The notes under the pieces were generated by a model. It was given only the letters and a program-made list of their open reading frames with translations. It made no database searches and was not told the DNA's origin. A stretch of 64,000 nucleotides of DNA. Origin: Bog-532 sp965277615. Lineage in GTDB: Bacteria > Actinomycetota > Actinomycetes > Streptosporangiales > Streptosporangiaceae. This document shows, one piece after another, positions 16,990 through 25,917 of this stretch (the stretch's first letter is position 1; every line of letters begins with the position of its first letter). The stretch is from contig CBDIDG010000005.1 in NCBI GenBank assembly GCA_965277615.1, positions 2,232,001 to 2,296,000 on the forward strand, in the 5' to 3' direction. A program made the translations under genes and the position numbers.

Positions 16990-18066
16990 TCACGAGCCGG
17001 CGTCCGTGACCCGGTGCAGCCCGAGGGCCTCGTAGACCGGGTCGTCGCCGAAGCGGAAGGCGTCCACCGACCCGCGGGCCGTGATCCGCAGCGCACACCA
17101 CGACGGCACGGCGAACAAGTCGCCCGGGCCGAGCTCGTGCGGTATACCGTCGAGTTCCACGACGGCGTGGCCGTCGAAGATCTGCCACACTGATGATCCC
17201 ACCGCGCGGGTGGCCCGCGTCGATGAGCCCGCGACCAGCCGGTGCATCTCGGTGCGGATAGTGCGCAACGCGTCCAGCCCGGTCGACGGGTTGATGTAGC
17301 GGACCGCCGCGTGCCCGGGGCCGAGCAGCGCGCCGTCCTGCCCGGCGGCGGCCACCTCGAGCTGAGCGGTGAGGGCCGCGTCGGTATGTTCCCACCGGTA
17401 GGCCAGCAGCGGCGACGCGGCCGCGGCCGGAGCGCCGATCGGACGCAGTCCGGCGTGCCCCCAGATGCGCTCGTTGCGGGAGGCATGCGGGGTCGCCTTC
17501 GAGCCGAGCGCATCCGGCCCGAACTCGAAGAAGCTGGCGTCGAGCTGGCTGATCAGCGGGATGTCGAGCCCGTCGATCCAGGCCATCGGGTGGTCAGTGG
17601 TGTTGTGGTGCTCATGGAAGTGCCAGCTTGGCGTGAGCAGCAGGTCACCGCGGCGCATCGCGACCTCGTCGCCTTCGACGTTCGTCCACACTCCTTCTCC
17701 CTGGACCACGAACCGGAACGCGGTCTGCGTGTGCCGGTGCGCCGGCGCGATCTCGCGCGGACCGAGGTACTGGATGGCTGCCCAGAGGGTGGGTGTGGCG
17801 TACGGCTCGGGGGCCAGGCCCGGGTTGCGCAGGGCGATGGCGCGCCGCTCACCGCCGCGGCCGACCGGGACGAGTTCGCCCGCCCGTTCGGCCAGCGGGT
17901 AGAGCGTCGACCACCGCCAGACGGCGGCCCGGGCGAGCGGCTGCGGATGCTCGGGCATCAGGTTGTCGCGCTGCGTCCACAGCGGGGCCATGTCCGCGGC
18001 GTCGAAGTTGCGGTACAGATCGGCGAGGGCGGCGTCGTCCTGCGGGGCGGTCCGGTCGAGGGTCAT
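16990..18066 (-). CDS. Gentisate 1,2-dioxygenase
   Basis: The 358-residue bicupin enzyme opens the gentisate ring to maleylpyruvate with ferrous iron and oxygen. The N-terminal cupin has the ligands His110 and His112 in APAHRHTQTAFRF and further histidines in PSWHFHEHHN at 149-154. A second cupin follows with SVWQIFDGHAVVELDG and GDLFAVPSWCALRI. Length and motif order match bacterial gentisate dioxygenases. It lies between the decarboxylase-like gene (18 bases) and maleylpyruvate isomerase, as in known gentisate operons. A 1-hydroxy-2-naphthoate or salicylate 1,2-dioxygenase of the same family is the main alternative. Confidence 0.9.
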   Translation of the reverse strand: MTLDRTAPQDDAALADLYRNFDAADMAPLWTQRDNLMPEHPQPLARAAVWRWSTLYPLAERAGELVPVGRGGERRAIALRNPGLAPEPYATPTLWAAIQYLGPREIAPAHRHTQTAFRFVVQGEGVWTNVEGDEVAMRRGDLLLTPSWHFHEHHNTTDHPMAWIDGLDIPLISQLDASFFEFGPDALGSKATPHASRNERIWGHAGLRPIGAPAAAASPLLAYRWEHTDAALTAQLEVAAAGQDGALLGPGHAAVRYINPSTGLDALRTIRTEMHRLVAGSSTRATRAVGSSVWQIFDGHAVVELDGIPHELGPGDLFAVPSWCALRITARGSVDAFRFGDDPVYEALGLHRVTDAGS

Positions 18067-18084
18067 GATGTGTCCCGGTTGGTT

Positions 18085-19077
18085 TCAGATGAGGTGGGCG
18101 GCGATGCTTTCCGGTGCGAACAGCTCCCGCGGCTCAAGCAGCCGGCCGGCGAGCCCTTGCTCGTGGCTGTAGCGCAGGAAGGTGCGCAAGGCGGTGTTGT
18201 TGGCGCCGGTGCCGTAGGGCCAGAAGTCGTTGCCGAGCAGGCGCCGCGCCTCGTCGCGGGCGGCGAGCTGCCACGGCAGCGTGGTGGTCAGTGCGGTGGT
18301 GTCTTCCAGGCGCCGGTATGCGTTCGCCTTGGCCGCCTGGAACGCCTTCACCAGCGACTGGGCCAGCCACCGGTTGCGTTGGTACACGTCCCGGCGCAAG
18401 ACGACCGTGTGCATGATCGGGAAGATGCCGGTCTGTCGCGCGTATTCGCGCTCGGCTGCGGCCGCGTCCGGGAAGAGCGGCCGGAGGCGGCCGGCAGCGC
18501 GGGGCGAGGTCTCCGGTGAGCGGGCAGTATAGAGCGCGTCGATCGTACCGTCGAGCAGCAGTTCGGTGAGCGAGTCGCCGGATCCGATCGGCTGGACGTC
18601 GATGCCCGGCGGGAGGGAGAGCGGGAGCTTCTCGCGCCGTCCGGGCTGGAGCAGGCCGCCGGTGCGGTAGACCGGCGAGTCGAACGGCAGATCGTGCCGG
18701 TCGGCGAAGATCCCGCGCAGCCAGACGGCGGCGGTCATCTGGTATTCCGGGATGCCGATCTGCCGGCCGCGCAGGTCGCGCGGCTCGGTGTACGGTGAGT
18801 CAGCGCGCACCCACACGCACGAGTGCCGGAACGAACGGGACGGGAAGACCGGTATCGCGACGAAGCGCTGGTCGGCTTCGAACTGGGTCAGGACGTAAGA
18901 CGACAGCGACATCTCCGCGGCCTCGAACTCGCTGCCGCCGAGCATGCGGAAGAAGGTCTCCTCGGCCGGCAGCGTCAGGTAATTGAGGTCGACGCCCTCA
19001 ATCCGGACTTGTCCGTCGCGCAGATCGGCGGTGCGGTCATAGTCACCGCAGGCGAGGGTGACGGGCAGCAGGCTCAT
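18085..19077 (-). CDS. 4,5-dihydroxyphthalate decarboxylase-like protein
   Basis: The 330-residue protein resembles 4,5-dihydroxyphthalate decarboxylases, which share the fold of periplasmic binding proteins. It opens with LPVTLACGDYDRTADLRDGQ and contains FEAAEMSLSSYVLTQ, IPVFPSRSFRHSCVWVR, DLRGRQIGIPEYQMTA and IDALYTARSP. There is no signal peptide, so it is cytoplasmic. It would remove a carboxyl group from a hydroxylated aromatic di-acid. In this operon the product should feed the hydroxylase and gentisate dioxygenase rather than protocatechuate, so the true substrate probably differs from phthalate (inference). Confidence 0.82.
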   Translation of the reverse strand: MSLLPVTLACGDYDRTADLRDGQVRIEGVDLNYLTLPAEETFFRMLGGSEFEAAEMSLSSYVLTQFEADQRFVAIPVFPSRSFRHSCVWVRADSPYTEPRDLRGRQIGIPEYQMTAAVWLRGIFADRHDLPFDSPVYRTGGLLQPGRREKLPLSLPPGIDVQPIGSGDSLTELLLDGTIDALYTARSPETSPRAAGRLRPLFPDAAAAEREYARQTGIFPIMHTVVLRRDVYQRNRWLAQSLVKAFQAAKANAYRRLEDTTALTTTLPWQLAARDEARRLLGNDFWPYGTGANNTALRTFLRYSHEQGLAGRLLEPRELFAPESIAAHLI

Positions 19078-19108
19078 GACATCTCTTCCCGATGATCATT
19101 AAGGTGGG

Positions 19109-19894
19109 TCAGTGGTAGGACGCTCCGCCGTCCACCACGATCGTCTGGCCGGTGATGAAGTCGCTGTCGGTGCTGGCGAGGAAGGCGATGGTGCCTTCCA
19201 GGTCGGCTGCCGTCTCCCGCCGCTTGAGGGCCTGCGCGGCGATGATCGCCCTGGCCTGATCGGGGGTTACCGTGTCACGGCGGATCTCGGTCTCGGTGGA
19301 GCCGGGGGCGACCGCGTTGACGGTGATGCCGTAGGGGCCGACCTCGGTGGCCAGGGCGCGGGTGAGGCCGGTGACCGCGGCCTTGGACGCCACGTAATGG
19401 CAGTATTGCGGCCGCCCGAGGAACACCGTGGAACTGCTGATGTTGATGATCTTCCCGCGTCCGGCGGAGCGCATCACCGGGATAACGGCTCGGCAGCACA
19501 GGAATGCCCCGCGCAGATTCACCGCCATGACCCGGTCCCACTCGGCCGTGGTGATGTCGACCGCGTCCTTCATGGTGAGCGTCGAGAAGACCGAGGCGTT
19601 GTTGATGAGGACATCTACCGAGCCGAGCTGGCGCACGCTCTCATCGACGGCCGCGGTGACCTGGTCTTCGGCCGAGACGTCCACGGCCAGGCTGATCGTG
19701 TCGGTTCCGAACCGTTTTTCGATCTCCTTGGCTACGCGTTCGGCGGCCCCGGCGTTGAGGTCGGCGAGGGCTACGGTTGCGCCCTCGGCCGCCAGCCGCC
19801 AGGCGAACACCCGCCCCAGACCCTGGCCGGCCCCGGTGATCAGGCAGACCCGGCCGGCAAGTCGCTGCGTCCTGGTTACCGGCTGGATTGTCAT
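19109..19894 (-). CDS. SDR-family oxidoreductase
   Basis: This 261-residue SDR has TGAGQGLG, DVLINNAS, ISSSTV and YVASK, ending with DFITGQTIVVDGG. ATG 19894 overlaps the upstream TGA as ATGA, which decides the start over an in-frame ATG 15 codons earlier. It closely parallels the SDR at 62813: both have NNA(S/A)VFST, the SSSTV motif followed by (F/L)(L/M)GRP, and PGSTETE. The two probably do the same type of alcohol oxidation in two related operons. Confidence 0.87.
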   Translation of the reverse strand: MTIQPVTRTQRLAGRVCLITGAGQGLGRVFAWRLAAEGATVALADLNAGAAERVAKEIEKRFGTDTISLAVDVSAEDQVTAAVDESVRQLGSVDVLINNASVFSTLTMKDAVDITTAEWDRVMAVNLRGAFLCCRAVIPVMRSAGRGKIINISSSTVFLGRPQYCHYVASKAAVTGLTRALATEVGPYGITVNAVAPGSTETEIRRDTVTPDQARAIIAAQALKRRETAADLEGTIAFLASTDSDFITGQTIVVDGGASYH

Positions 19895-21504
19895 GTCAGC
19901 CGCGCAAGTATCTGACGCGGGTCGACCGGTGTCCACCATCGCTCGAAGCCGAGGTCGCGGGCGATTACCCCGGCGGCGATGTAGCCCGCGCCGCCGGTGA
20001 TCGCGCCGTTCGGGTGGGCCGCCGAGCCGGCGTAGTACAGGCCGTCGATAGGCGTGGCGTAGCCGAAGTGGTTGTACATCACCTGGTCGGCGCTCAGCGC
20101 GCCCATGAAGATGTCCCCGGAGCGCATGTTGATCAATTCCCGGGTGTATTCGTAGGAGGTGTAGGTGTAGCGGCCGAGGATGTTCGCCGAGCGGGCTGAC
20201 ATGTTCGGGGCGTAGTCAGCCCAGCGGTCGAGGATGCTGTCGGCGAGCTGCCCGCGGATCTCGTCCACCCGCTCGGGGGCGCCGTCGATCTCGTGCGGGA
20301 CGACGTGCCAGGCGTAAGCGGTGTGCTGGCCGGGGGGCGCCTGGCTCGGGTCGAGGACGCTGAGGGCGCCGGCGCCGAACTGCACGCGGCTCGGCACGCG
20401 TCCTGCTTCGACATCATCGTGTGCGGTAATCAGGTTACCGACCGTCTCGGATCCGATGTTGTACTTCAGCGCCTGGCCGACGTGCGGGTCGAAGTGCTCG
20501 GCGGTGTAGGCAGGGGGCCGGTCGAGGGCGAGATGCAGACCGTACAGCGCCCACCTCGTGTAGTGGAAGCGGTCGAGTTTGGCCTGGTAGGCAGCGGGCA
20601 GCTCGCGGCGGTCGACCATGCCGTCAAAGGTTTGGTGGACATCCACCGTACTGGCGATGAACGACTGCGCAGTGAAGCGCCGGCCGTCGGCGAGCGTGAC
20701 GCCGCGCGCCCGGCCGCCCTCGACATCGATCCGCTCGACGTGGGCCTGATTGACGAAGACCCCCCCGGCGGCGATGAAGGTCTCCATCAATCCGCGGGCC
20801 AGGTTCCAGCTGCCGCCCTGGCAGAGTTCGTAGCCGGTGGTCAGGTCGAAGGCGCGGATGAGCGAGCCGACCGGGCTGTGATCGCTCAGGGTCTCCTTCA
20901 GCACCGTGCCGAACAGGGAGAGCTTGAACAGGAAAAGGACCTTGACCCGCTCCTCGGTGAAGAGCTCGTCCACGGCGTCGATCGGCTGTCTGCGCGTCAG
21001 GTCGAGGAATTCACGGCCAATGGAGCTTGCGCCCAGCACGCTCGCGCGGTCGGCTTCGGATAGCGGCTCGCCGTATCGCTCGACCATGAAGATGTCGCGG
21101 GTCATCCGCTCGGCCTTGGCATTCCACTCGCGGAAGGTGTCGGCGTCCTTCGGACTGAACCGTGCGATGCTCGCCGCCGTCTCGTCAATGTCGCGGGAGA
21201 AGACCAAGGCGGTGCCGTCGCGGTGCGGCTGAGCAAATTCGTAACGCGGCGTAATGTACCGGACCCGGGCGGCGAGGCCGAGGTCGCGGAACCACGGCGT
21301 GCCGGAGATACTGAAGTGGTTGATGGAGTGGAGATTGTGGTAATAGCCGGGCAGCGTACGCTCGTCTGTCATCAGCCCGCCGCCATAGGTCATCCGCCGT
21401 TCCAGGAGCAGTATGCGCTGCCCGGTCCGCGCGAGGTAGCTGGCCAGGATGAGCCCATGTTGTCCCGAGCCGATGACGATGCCGTCAAAGTCCTCACTAG
21501 TCAT
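19891..21504 (-). CDS. Phytoene-dehydrogenase-like FAD oxidoreductase
   Basis: The 537-residue flavoprotein starts with the dinucleotide motif GIVIGSGQHGLILASYLA and the following LLLERR. It ends with the FAD-binding GLYYAGSAAHPNGAITGGAG typical of phytoene desaturase-like amine oxidase-fold enzymes. In catabolic clusters such proteins desaturate or isomerise alicyclic rings and polyenes. It is cytoplasmic with no signal peptide. It overlaps the downstream SDR by 4 bases and follows the aldolase-type gene by 15. It may aromatise a ring before cleavage (inference). Confidence 0.85.
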   Translation of the reverse strand: MTSEDFDGIVIGSGQHGLILASYLARTGQRILLLERRMTYGGGLMTDERTLPGYYHNLHSINHFSISGTPWFRDLGLAARVRYITPRYEFAQPHRDGTALVFSRDIDETAASIARFSPKDADTFREWNAKAERMTRDIFMVERYGEPLSEADRASVLGASSIGREFLDLTRRQPIDAVDELFTEERVKVLFLFKLSLFGTVLKETLSDHSPVGSLIRAFDLTTGYELCQGGSWNLARGLMETFIAAGGVFVNQAHVERIDVEGGRARGVTLADGRRFTAQSFIASTVDVHQTFDGMVDRRELPAAYQAKLDRFHYTRWALYGLHLALDRPPAYTAEHFDPHVGQALKYNIGSETVGNLITAHDDVEAGRVPSRVQFGAGALSVLDPSQAPPGQHTAYAWHVVPHEIDGAPERVDEIRGQLADSILDRWADYAPNMSARSANILGRYTYTSYEYTRELINMRSGDIFMGALSADQVMYNHFGYATPIDGLYYAGSAAHPNGAITGGAGYIAAGVIARDLGFERWWTPVDPRQILARLT

Positions 21505-21519
21505 ACTGCTGTCTCCGGC

Positions 21520-22290
21520 CTAGTCAGCCGCGCGGAGCTGCTCCGCGCGGTTGAGCTTGCGCACCAGGAGGTTCCAGACCTGGCGCAGGTGCGCGGGTGG
21601 GTAGATGTTGCCGCGCTTGGACACGGCTTCCTCGTCGGCCGTCCAGGTCGGCCAGCCCCCGAACGCATGGGTCAGCAGCTGCTGCTTGCAGGCCCGCTCG
21701 AGCAGGACCGCCGTCACCACCGCGGTGGGCAGGTCCGGGCCAACGGTGACGATGCCGTGGTTGACCAGGAACGCGGCTTTATGTTCACCGAGACACTCAG
21801 CGAGTGCCCGGCCGAGGTCCCGCGTACGGATCAGGTCCGTGGTCACGGTGAAGCGCGGCACGGCCGGCGGGACGAACATCGTGGCTGCGTGGCTGACCGC
21901 CCGCAACGGCTGACCGGTAGCGGCGAGCGCGACCGAATACTCGCCGTGGGTGTGGACCACGGCGCTGACGTCCGGCCGCGCCGCCAGAATCTCGGTGTGG
22001 ATCGGGTACTCGGTGTGCCGCCCACCGGTGCCCTCGAGCACGGCGCCGTCCCGGTCAACCAGGAGCACCCGGTCGGCCGTTACCTCGGCGTAGCTCCACC
22101 CGTTGGCCTTCATCCAGACCCCGCGCCCGTTTGGATCCCGCAGGCTCGCATGCCCCCAGACGAGATCGCCTTGCTCGGCCGCCCCGATCACCCGGGAACC
22201 GAGCGCGACCATCTCCCGCGGATCGGCCGGGTGGGCGTTGGCCGGTTCCAGTCCGGTGTGGGCCTCTGTTGTTGCGGCGTCGGTGGTCAT
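21520..22290 (-). CDS. Class II aldolase/adducin-family protein
   Basis: The 256-residue protein has the aldolase class II zinc motif VVHTHGEYSVALAATGQPL and the distal His in FLVNHGIVTVG. The N-terminal DLVWGHASLRDPNGRG loop binds the phosphate or carboxylate. Besides sugar-phosphate aldolases, this family includes aromatic decarboxylases such as 3,4-dihydroxyphthalate 2-decarboxylase. With a dihydroxyphthalate-decarboxylase-like gene two genes downstream, a decarboxylase role is favoured over sugar aldolase. ATGA overlap with the aldehyde dehydrogenase sets the start. A paralogue lies at 62082. Confidence 0.83.
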   Translation of the reverse strand: MTTDAATTEAHTGLEPANAHPADPREMVALGSRVIGAAEQGDLVWGHASLRDPNGRGVWMKANGWSYAEVTADRVLLVDRDGAVLEGTGGRHTEYPIHTEILAARPDVSAVVHTHGEYSVALAATGQPLRAVSHAATMFVPPAVPRFTVTTDLIRTRDLGRALAECLGEHKAAFLVNHGIVTVGPDLPTAVVTAVLLERACKQQLLTHAFGGWPTWTADEEAVSKRGNIYPPAHLRQVWNLLVRKLNRAEQLRAAD

Positions 22291-23849
22291 GGCGTGCGGC
22301 TCCCTGGCGCGGCCGCCGGGCGGCGCGCGATGTTGACGGCTTTTATCTGAGTGAATGAAAGCAATTCCTCGACGTTCTCCTCACGCCCGACGCCGGAGTC
22401 CTTTACGCCCCCGAACGGCATCCCTGCGACGTGCACCGAGGAGGAGTTGACCCAGACGTAGCCGGCCGCGAGCTTGTCGGTGATTCGCAGCGCCCGGTCG
22501 ATGTCCGGCGTCCACACGCTCGCCGTGAGCCCGAAGTTGGTGTCGTTGGCGATGGCAACCGCATGATCGTCGTCGTCGAACGGGATCACGGACAGCACCG
22601 GCCCGAAGATCTCAGTCTGCTCCACCGCGCTGCCGGGCACGACGTCGGCGATCACTGTCGGTGAGAACCAGAAGCCTCGCCGGAATATACCGTCCGGTAC
22701 CGGCGCCCGTCCCCCAGTGATGACGCGGAAGCCATCCGAGGTCGCGCGGGCGACATGGCCGGCGACGCGGTCGCGGTGGGCGGCGGTGATAAGGGGCCCC
22801 ATCTCGGTCCCTGACAGCAGTGGGTCACCCACGGCGACTTCGCGGGCGGTGACGGCCACCCGGTCCACGACGTCGGCGTAGAGCCGGCGGTGAACGAGCA
22901 GCCGGCTGGTTGAGCCGCACGACTGGCCGGCGGTCCAGTGGAAGTTCATGCCGCGGACCGCGCCCGCCGCTGCCTCGGCGGGGTCAGCGTCCGAGCACAC
23001 GATCATGGCATTCTTGCCGCCCAGCTCCAAGCTCACCGACTTGACCGAGGACTCGGCGGCCAGCCGCTGAATCTCCCGGCCGACCGGGACGCTGCCGATG
23101 AACGCGATCCGGCGGATCCGCGGGTGCTGGACGATGGCCCCCCCGGCGGTCGGCCCGAGGCCGGATAGGATGCTCACCAGGCCGTCCGGGACGAGACCGG
23201 TCAGCAGCTCACCGAGGCGCAGGGCGCTCAGCGGCGCCTGGTCGGGCGCCTTGATAATCACGGCGTTGCCGGCCATCAGCGGTGCAGCCAGCCGCGAGGC
23301 CGTGAACATCAGCGGGTGGTTATAGGGGACGATTCGCGCCACCACCCCGAACGGGACGCGCGTCGTGAAGCCGAGGTACCCGCTCACCGGAGCAAGCGTT
23401 TCGCCGCCGAGCCGGTGGCCCAGTTCGGCGAAGTGCTCGATGAGGCGGGCGGCCAGCTCGACGTCCGAGCGCATCGCCGTGACCGGGTTACCGCCGTCGA
23501 AGGCGTCGAGCGCTGCGAGTTCGGCGGCGTTGTCCCGCAGGACCCGCGCGATCGAGCGCAGGACGGCGGCCCGCTGGGGCATGTCCGTCCGGGCCCACGC
23601 GGGCTGCGCGGCCGCTGCGCCGCGGACGGCGTCCTCGACGTCTTCCCGGCCCGCGTCCGGGACCGACGCCAGTATCTCCTCGGTGGACGGGCTGACCGAG
23701 GCGTACCTGCGGCCAGCACGCGGAGCGCGCAGTTCTCCGGCGATCAGCAGCCGCCACTCGTGCTGGGCCCAGACCCGGTTGTGTGCGGCGGGCACCGTGG
23801 GCTCCGGTGTCTGGGGCGGGTTGTGGCCGGCGGCCGGGGTGGCGGCCAT
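22287..23849 (-). CDS. NAD(P)-dependent aldehyde dehydrogenase
   Basis: The 520-residue enzyme is a complete aldehyde dehydrogenase. The general base Glu275 is in SLELGGKNAM, the nucleophile Cys311 in AGQSCGSTSR, the cofactor region is IVPYNHPLMFTASRLAAPL, and the C-terminal motif is EIFGPVLSVIPFDDDDHAV. The N-terminus is slightly long for the family. It oxidises an aldehyde to the acid, probably an aromatic or ring-cleavage aldehyde. Its stop and the next ATG overlap (ATGA), and its ATG overlaps the stop of the hydrolase upstream, so it is firmly inside the operon. Confidence 0.92.
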   Translation of the reverse strand: MAATPAAGHNPPQTPEPTVPAAHNRVWAQHEWRLLIAGELRAPRAGRRYASVSPSTEEILASVPDAGREDVEDAVRGAAAAQPAWARTDMPQRAAVLRSIARVLRDNAAELAALDAFDGGNPVTAMRSDVELAARLIEHFAELGHRLGGETLAPVSGYLGFTTRVPFGVVARIVPYNHPLMFTASRLAAPLMAGNAVIIKAPDQAPLSALRLGELLTGLVPDGLVSILSGLGPTAGGAIVQHPRIRRIAFIGSVPVGREIQRLAAESSVKSVSLELGGKNAMIVCSDADPAEAAAGAVRGMNFHWTAGQSCGSTSRLLVHRRLYADVVDRVAVTAREVAVGDPLLSGTEMGPLITAAHRDRVAGHVARATSDGFRVITGGRAPVPDGIFRRGFWFSPTVIADVVPGSAVEQTEIFGPVLSVIPFDDDDHAVAIANDTNFGLTASVWTPDIDRALRITDKLAAGYVWVNSSSVHVAGMPFGGVKDSGVGREENVEELLSFTQIKAVNIARRPAAAPGSRTP

Positions 23850-24532
23850 CAGCTCAGCTGCTTCCGGAAGAAGGGGACGACGCGCTGCCAGGCGAGGGTC
23901 GCAGCGGCCGCGTCGTACACTTCTGGCCGGGAGTCGTTGAAGAAGGCATGATGGGCGCCCTCGTAGCGGAAGAACTCAACCGACTTGCCCAGCTCGCGCA
24001 GCCGCTCCTCGAGCGCGTCGACGCGCTCGGGAGTGAAGCGCTGATCGTGCTCGGCGTAGTGACCCTGGATCGCCGCGGTGATCGCGGAGTAGTCCGGTTC
24101 CGCCTCGGGCCACGGGATCAGCCCGTAGAAGGGCACCAGCGCGTGGACCGCGTCGGGCCGGGCGGCGGCGAGCATGTAGGCGAGGCCGCCGCCCATGCAG
24201 AACCCGGTGACGCCCACACCGTCCGAACTGGTGCGCGGGTGGGCTAGGAGGAAGTCGATCCCGCGGTTGAGTTCGCGCGCCGCGCGCGGCATATCCATGG
24301 CCATCATCAGCTTCGCGGCGACGTCCGGCTCGCGTGTGATCGCGCCGTCGTAGAGGTCGGGGGCCAGAGCGACGAACCCAGCGGCGGCGTAGCGGTCGGC
24401 GACCTGCTTGATGTGCGGGACGAGCCCCCAATATTCTTGCAGGACGATCACGCCCGGCCCGGGGTGGTCGGGCAGGGCCAGATACCCGGCGGCGTCGTGC
24501 CCGTTGGCCGGAAACCGGATGTCCTCACCCAT
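23849..24532 (-). CDS. Dienelactone hydrolase-family protein
   Basis: The 227-residue alpha/beta hydrolase has the dienelactone hydrolase signature: Cys112 nucleophile in GVTGFCMGGGLAYM, Glu33 in VLQEYWGLV, and His in EGAHHAFFNDSRPEVYD. It hydrolyses lactones or related enol esters from ring cleavage, producing maleylacetate-type products in classic pathways. It overlaps the aldehyde dehydrogenase by 1 base and the upstream hydrolase by 8. In this operon it could open a lactone made by a Baeyer-Villiger or cycloisomerisation step, though no such enzyme is evident nearby. Confidence 0.88.
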   Translation of the reverse strand: MGEDIRFPANGHDAAGYLALPDHPGPGVIVLQEYWGLVPHIKQVADRYAAAGFVALAPDLYDGAITREPDVAAKLMMAMDMPRAARELNRGIDFLLAHPRTSSDGVGVTGFCMGGGLAYMLAAARPDAVHALVPFYGLIPWPEAEPDYSAITAAIQGHYAEHDQRFTPERVDALEERLRELGKSVEFFRYEGAHHAFFNDSRPEVYDAAAATLAWQRVVPFFRKQLS

Positions 24533-25340
24533 GGTGCGCGCTCTCAGCGGTCAGCGCGTACGTCCTGAGGAATCCGTCGAGCAGGGTGTCGAACGTCTCG
24601 GGCGTGGTGAGGCTCGGGGTGTGCCCGGCGTCTGGGATCACCTCGAAGCCGACACAGTGGCCGAGCCGCTCGGATAGCTCCCGCCCCAGGTCGACGGGCA
24701 TCGCCGGATCCTGGCCGCCGTGCACCACGAGCGCCGGGGTGGTGATCGACGGCAGCCGCTCGCCGATATCGTCGAGATTGATCAGGGCGTCGAAGACGCT
24801 GCGGATCACCGCGCGGTCCATCCCCGGCCAGGACCGGATGAACTCCGGATAGAGCGCCGGCTGCCCGATCAGCATGCCGAGCAGGGCATCTTGCACCGGC
24901 GCCGGGCCTGCGGCCGACCACGCCGCCTTGATCTGCTCAAAGGCACCCTTGGTGCCGTCGTCCAGAGCGTGGCTGTGCGACGGGACGAGCACCAGGCCGC
25001 TCACGCGTCCGGGTGCGAGCAGCGCGGCGCGCAGTGACAAGAACCCGCCCTGGGAGTGCCCGACGAGGACAGCCTGCTCGGCACCGGCCGCGCTGAGCAC
25101 GGCGAGCAGATCCCGCGCGGAGTCCCAGTAGTCGAATGACGACCCGTCGGTACGGGTCTGGCCGTGCCCGCGCTCGTCCCAGGTGATGCATGTGTGATTC
25201 GGCGCGAAGCGTCGGGTCTGCCCGGCCCACATGCCCCCGCTCATCAGCACGCCGTGGCTGAAGGCCACGGCCGGCCCCTCTCCGGTTACCTCGTAGTGGA
25301 TGCGGATGCCGTCCGGTTGATCGAGGAACACGAATTCCAC
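24525..25340 (-). CDS. Alpha/beta-fold hydrolase
   Basis: The 271-residue protein has the oxyanion segment FSHGVLMSGGMW, the nucleophile elbow VLVGHSQGGFLSL with Ser96, the acid in VVHGGQDPAMP and His in DAGHTPSL. It looks like meta-cleavage-product hydrolases, enol-lactonases (PcaD-like) and esterases. Length and lid size do not decide between them. It shares an 8-base overlap with the dienelactone hydrolase gene and lies 22 bases after a SnoaL-like gene. Carbon-carbon or ester bond hydrolysis in the upper pathway is likely. Confidence 0.87.
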   Translation of the reverse strand: MEFVFLDQPDGIRIHYEVTGEGPAVAFSHGVLMSGGMWAGQTRRFAPNHTCITWDERGHGQTRTDGSSFDYWDSARDLLAVLSAAGAEQAVLVGHSQGGFLSLRAALLAPGRVSGLVLVPSHSHALDDGTKGAFEQIKAAWSAAGPAPVQDALLGMLIGQPALYPEFIRSWPGMDRAVIRSVFDALINLDDIGERLPSITTPALVVHGGQDPAMPVDLGRELSERLGHCVGFEVIPDAGHTPSLTTPETFDTLLDGFLRTYALTAESAHHG

Positions 25341-25362
25341 CTTTCGCCGACGCCGACGGGTG

Positions 25363-25917
25363 TCACGTTAGATCGGTGGTCACCACCGCGACATCGGCCG
25401 AAGCCTCCTTAGGCGGTGCACTTTCGGGCATTGCCCGCTCGAGCGCGTCGACCCGTCTGGCCAGCCTCTCCAGGAGTTCGGCGACGGTACCCACCGCCGG
25501 GTCGAAGTTCGGGTCGGCCATCTTGACCTGGCTGCGGATGCGCCAGCTCCCGTCCGGGCCGCGCCCGAGATCGGTGTGCACGCGCGTGGTCGCGAGCAGG
25601 TGGGCCGGGACCCGGGCGGCCGGGACGACGAACCCGCTTCCGACCGCGGTTGCGGTGGCGCCGTAGATCTCCACCCGCAGGCCGACGATGGTGTCGCGGA
25701 CGGTGATCGCCGCCTGGGACTCGCGGAAATGCGCGGCCAGCCCAGCATGGCCGGTGACTTCCCGGTTCCAGAACACGACGTGCGCATTCTCGTGGTAAGT
25801 GGCGAGGTACGCGGCCTCATCGCCGTCGCAGATCGCGAGCTGGTTGGCGGCGAGGACGCGTCGCACGGCGAGCTCATCCGCGACGGTCGCGGCCGACGCC
25901 AGACCCGGATGCCTCAT
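25363..25917 (-). CDS. SnoaL-like nuclear-transport-factor-2-fold protein
   Basis: The 184-residue protein has the SnoaL_4-type pattern found in small subunits and orphan NTF2-fold proteins. It shows ELAVRRVLAANQLAICDGDE, YHENAHVVFWNREVTGHAG and GPDGSWRIRSQVKMADPNFD. A 35-residue charged C-terminal helix (LLERLARRVDALERA) follows and may mediate oligomerisation. Its ATG overlaps the permease stop as ATGA. Family roles include hydration, dehydration and isomerisation, or assembly with ring-hydroxylating dioxygenases, none of which is visible here. Confidence 0.75.
   Translation of the reverse strand: MRHPGLASAATVADELAVRRVLAANQLAICDGDEAAYLATYHENAHVVFWNREVTGHAGLAAHFRESQAAITVRDTIVGLRVEIYGATATAVGSGFVVPAARVPAHLLATTRVHTDLGRGPDGSWRIRSQVKMADPNFDPAVGTVAELLERLARRVDALERAMPESAPPKEASADVAVVTTDLT

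Noticed and set aside
16926..17513. N-terminal extension of maleylpyruvate isomerase
   Set aside because: It overlaps the gentisate dioxygenase gene in another frame, has shadow-like composition and no homology.
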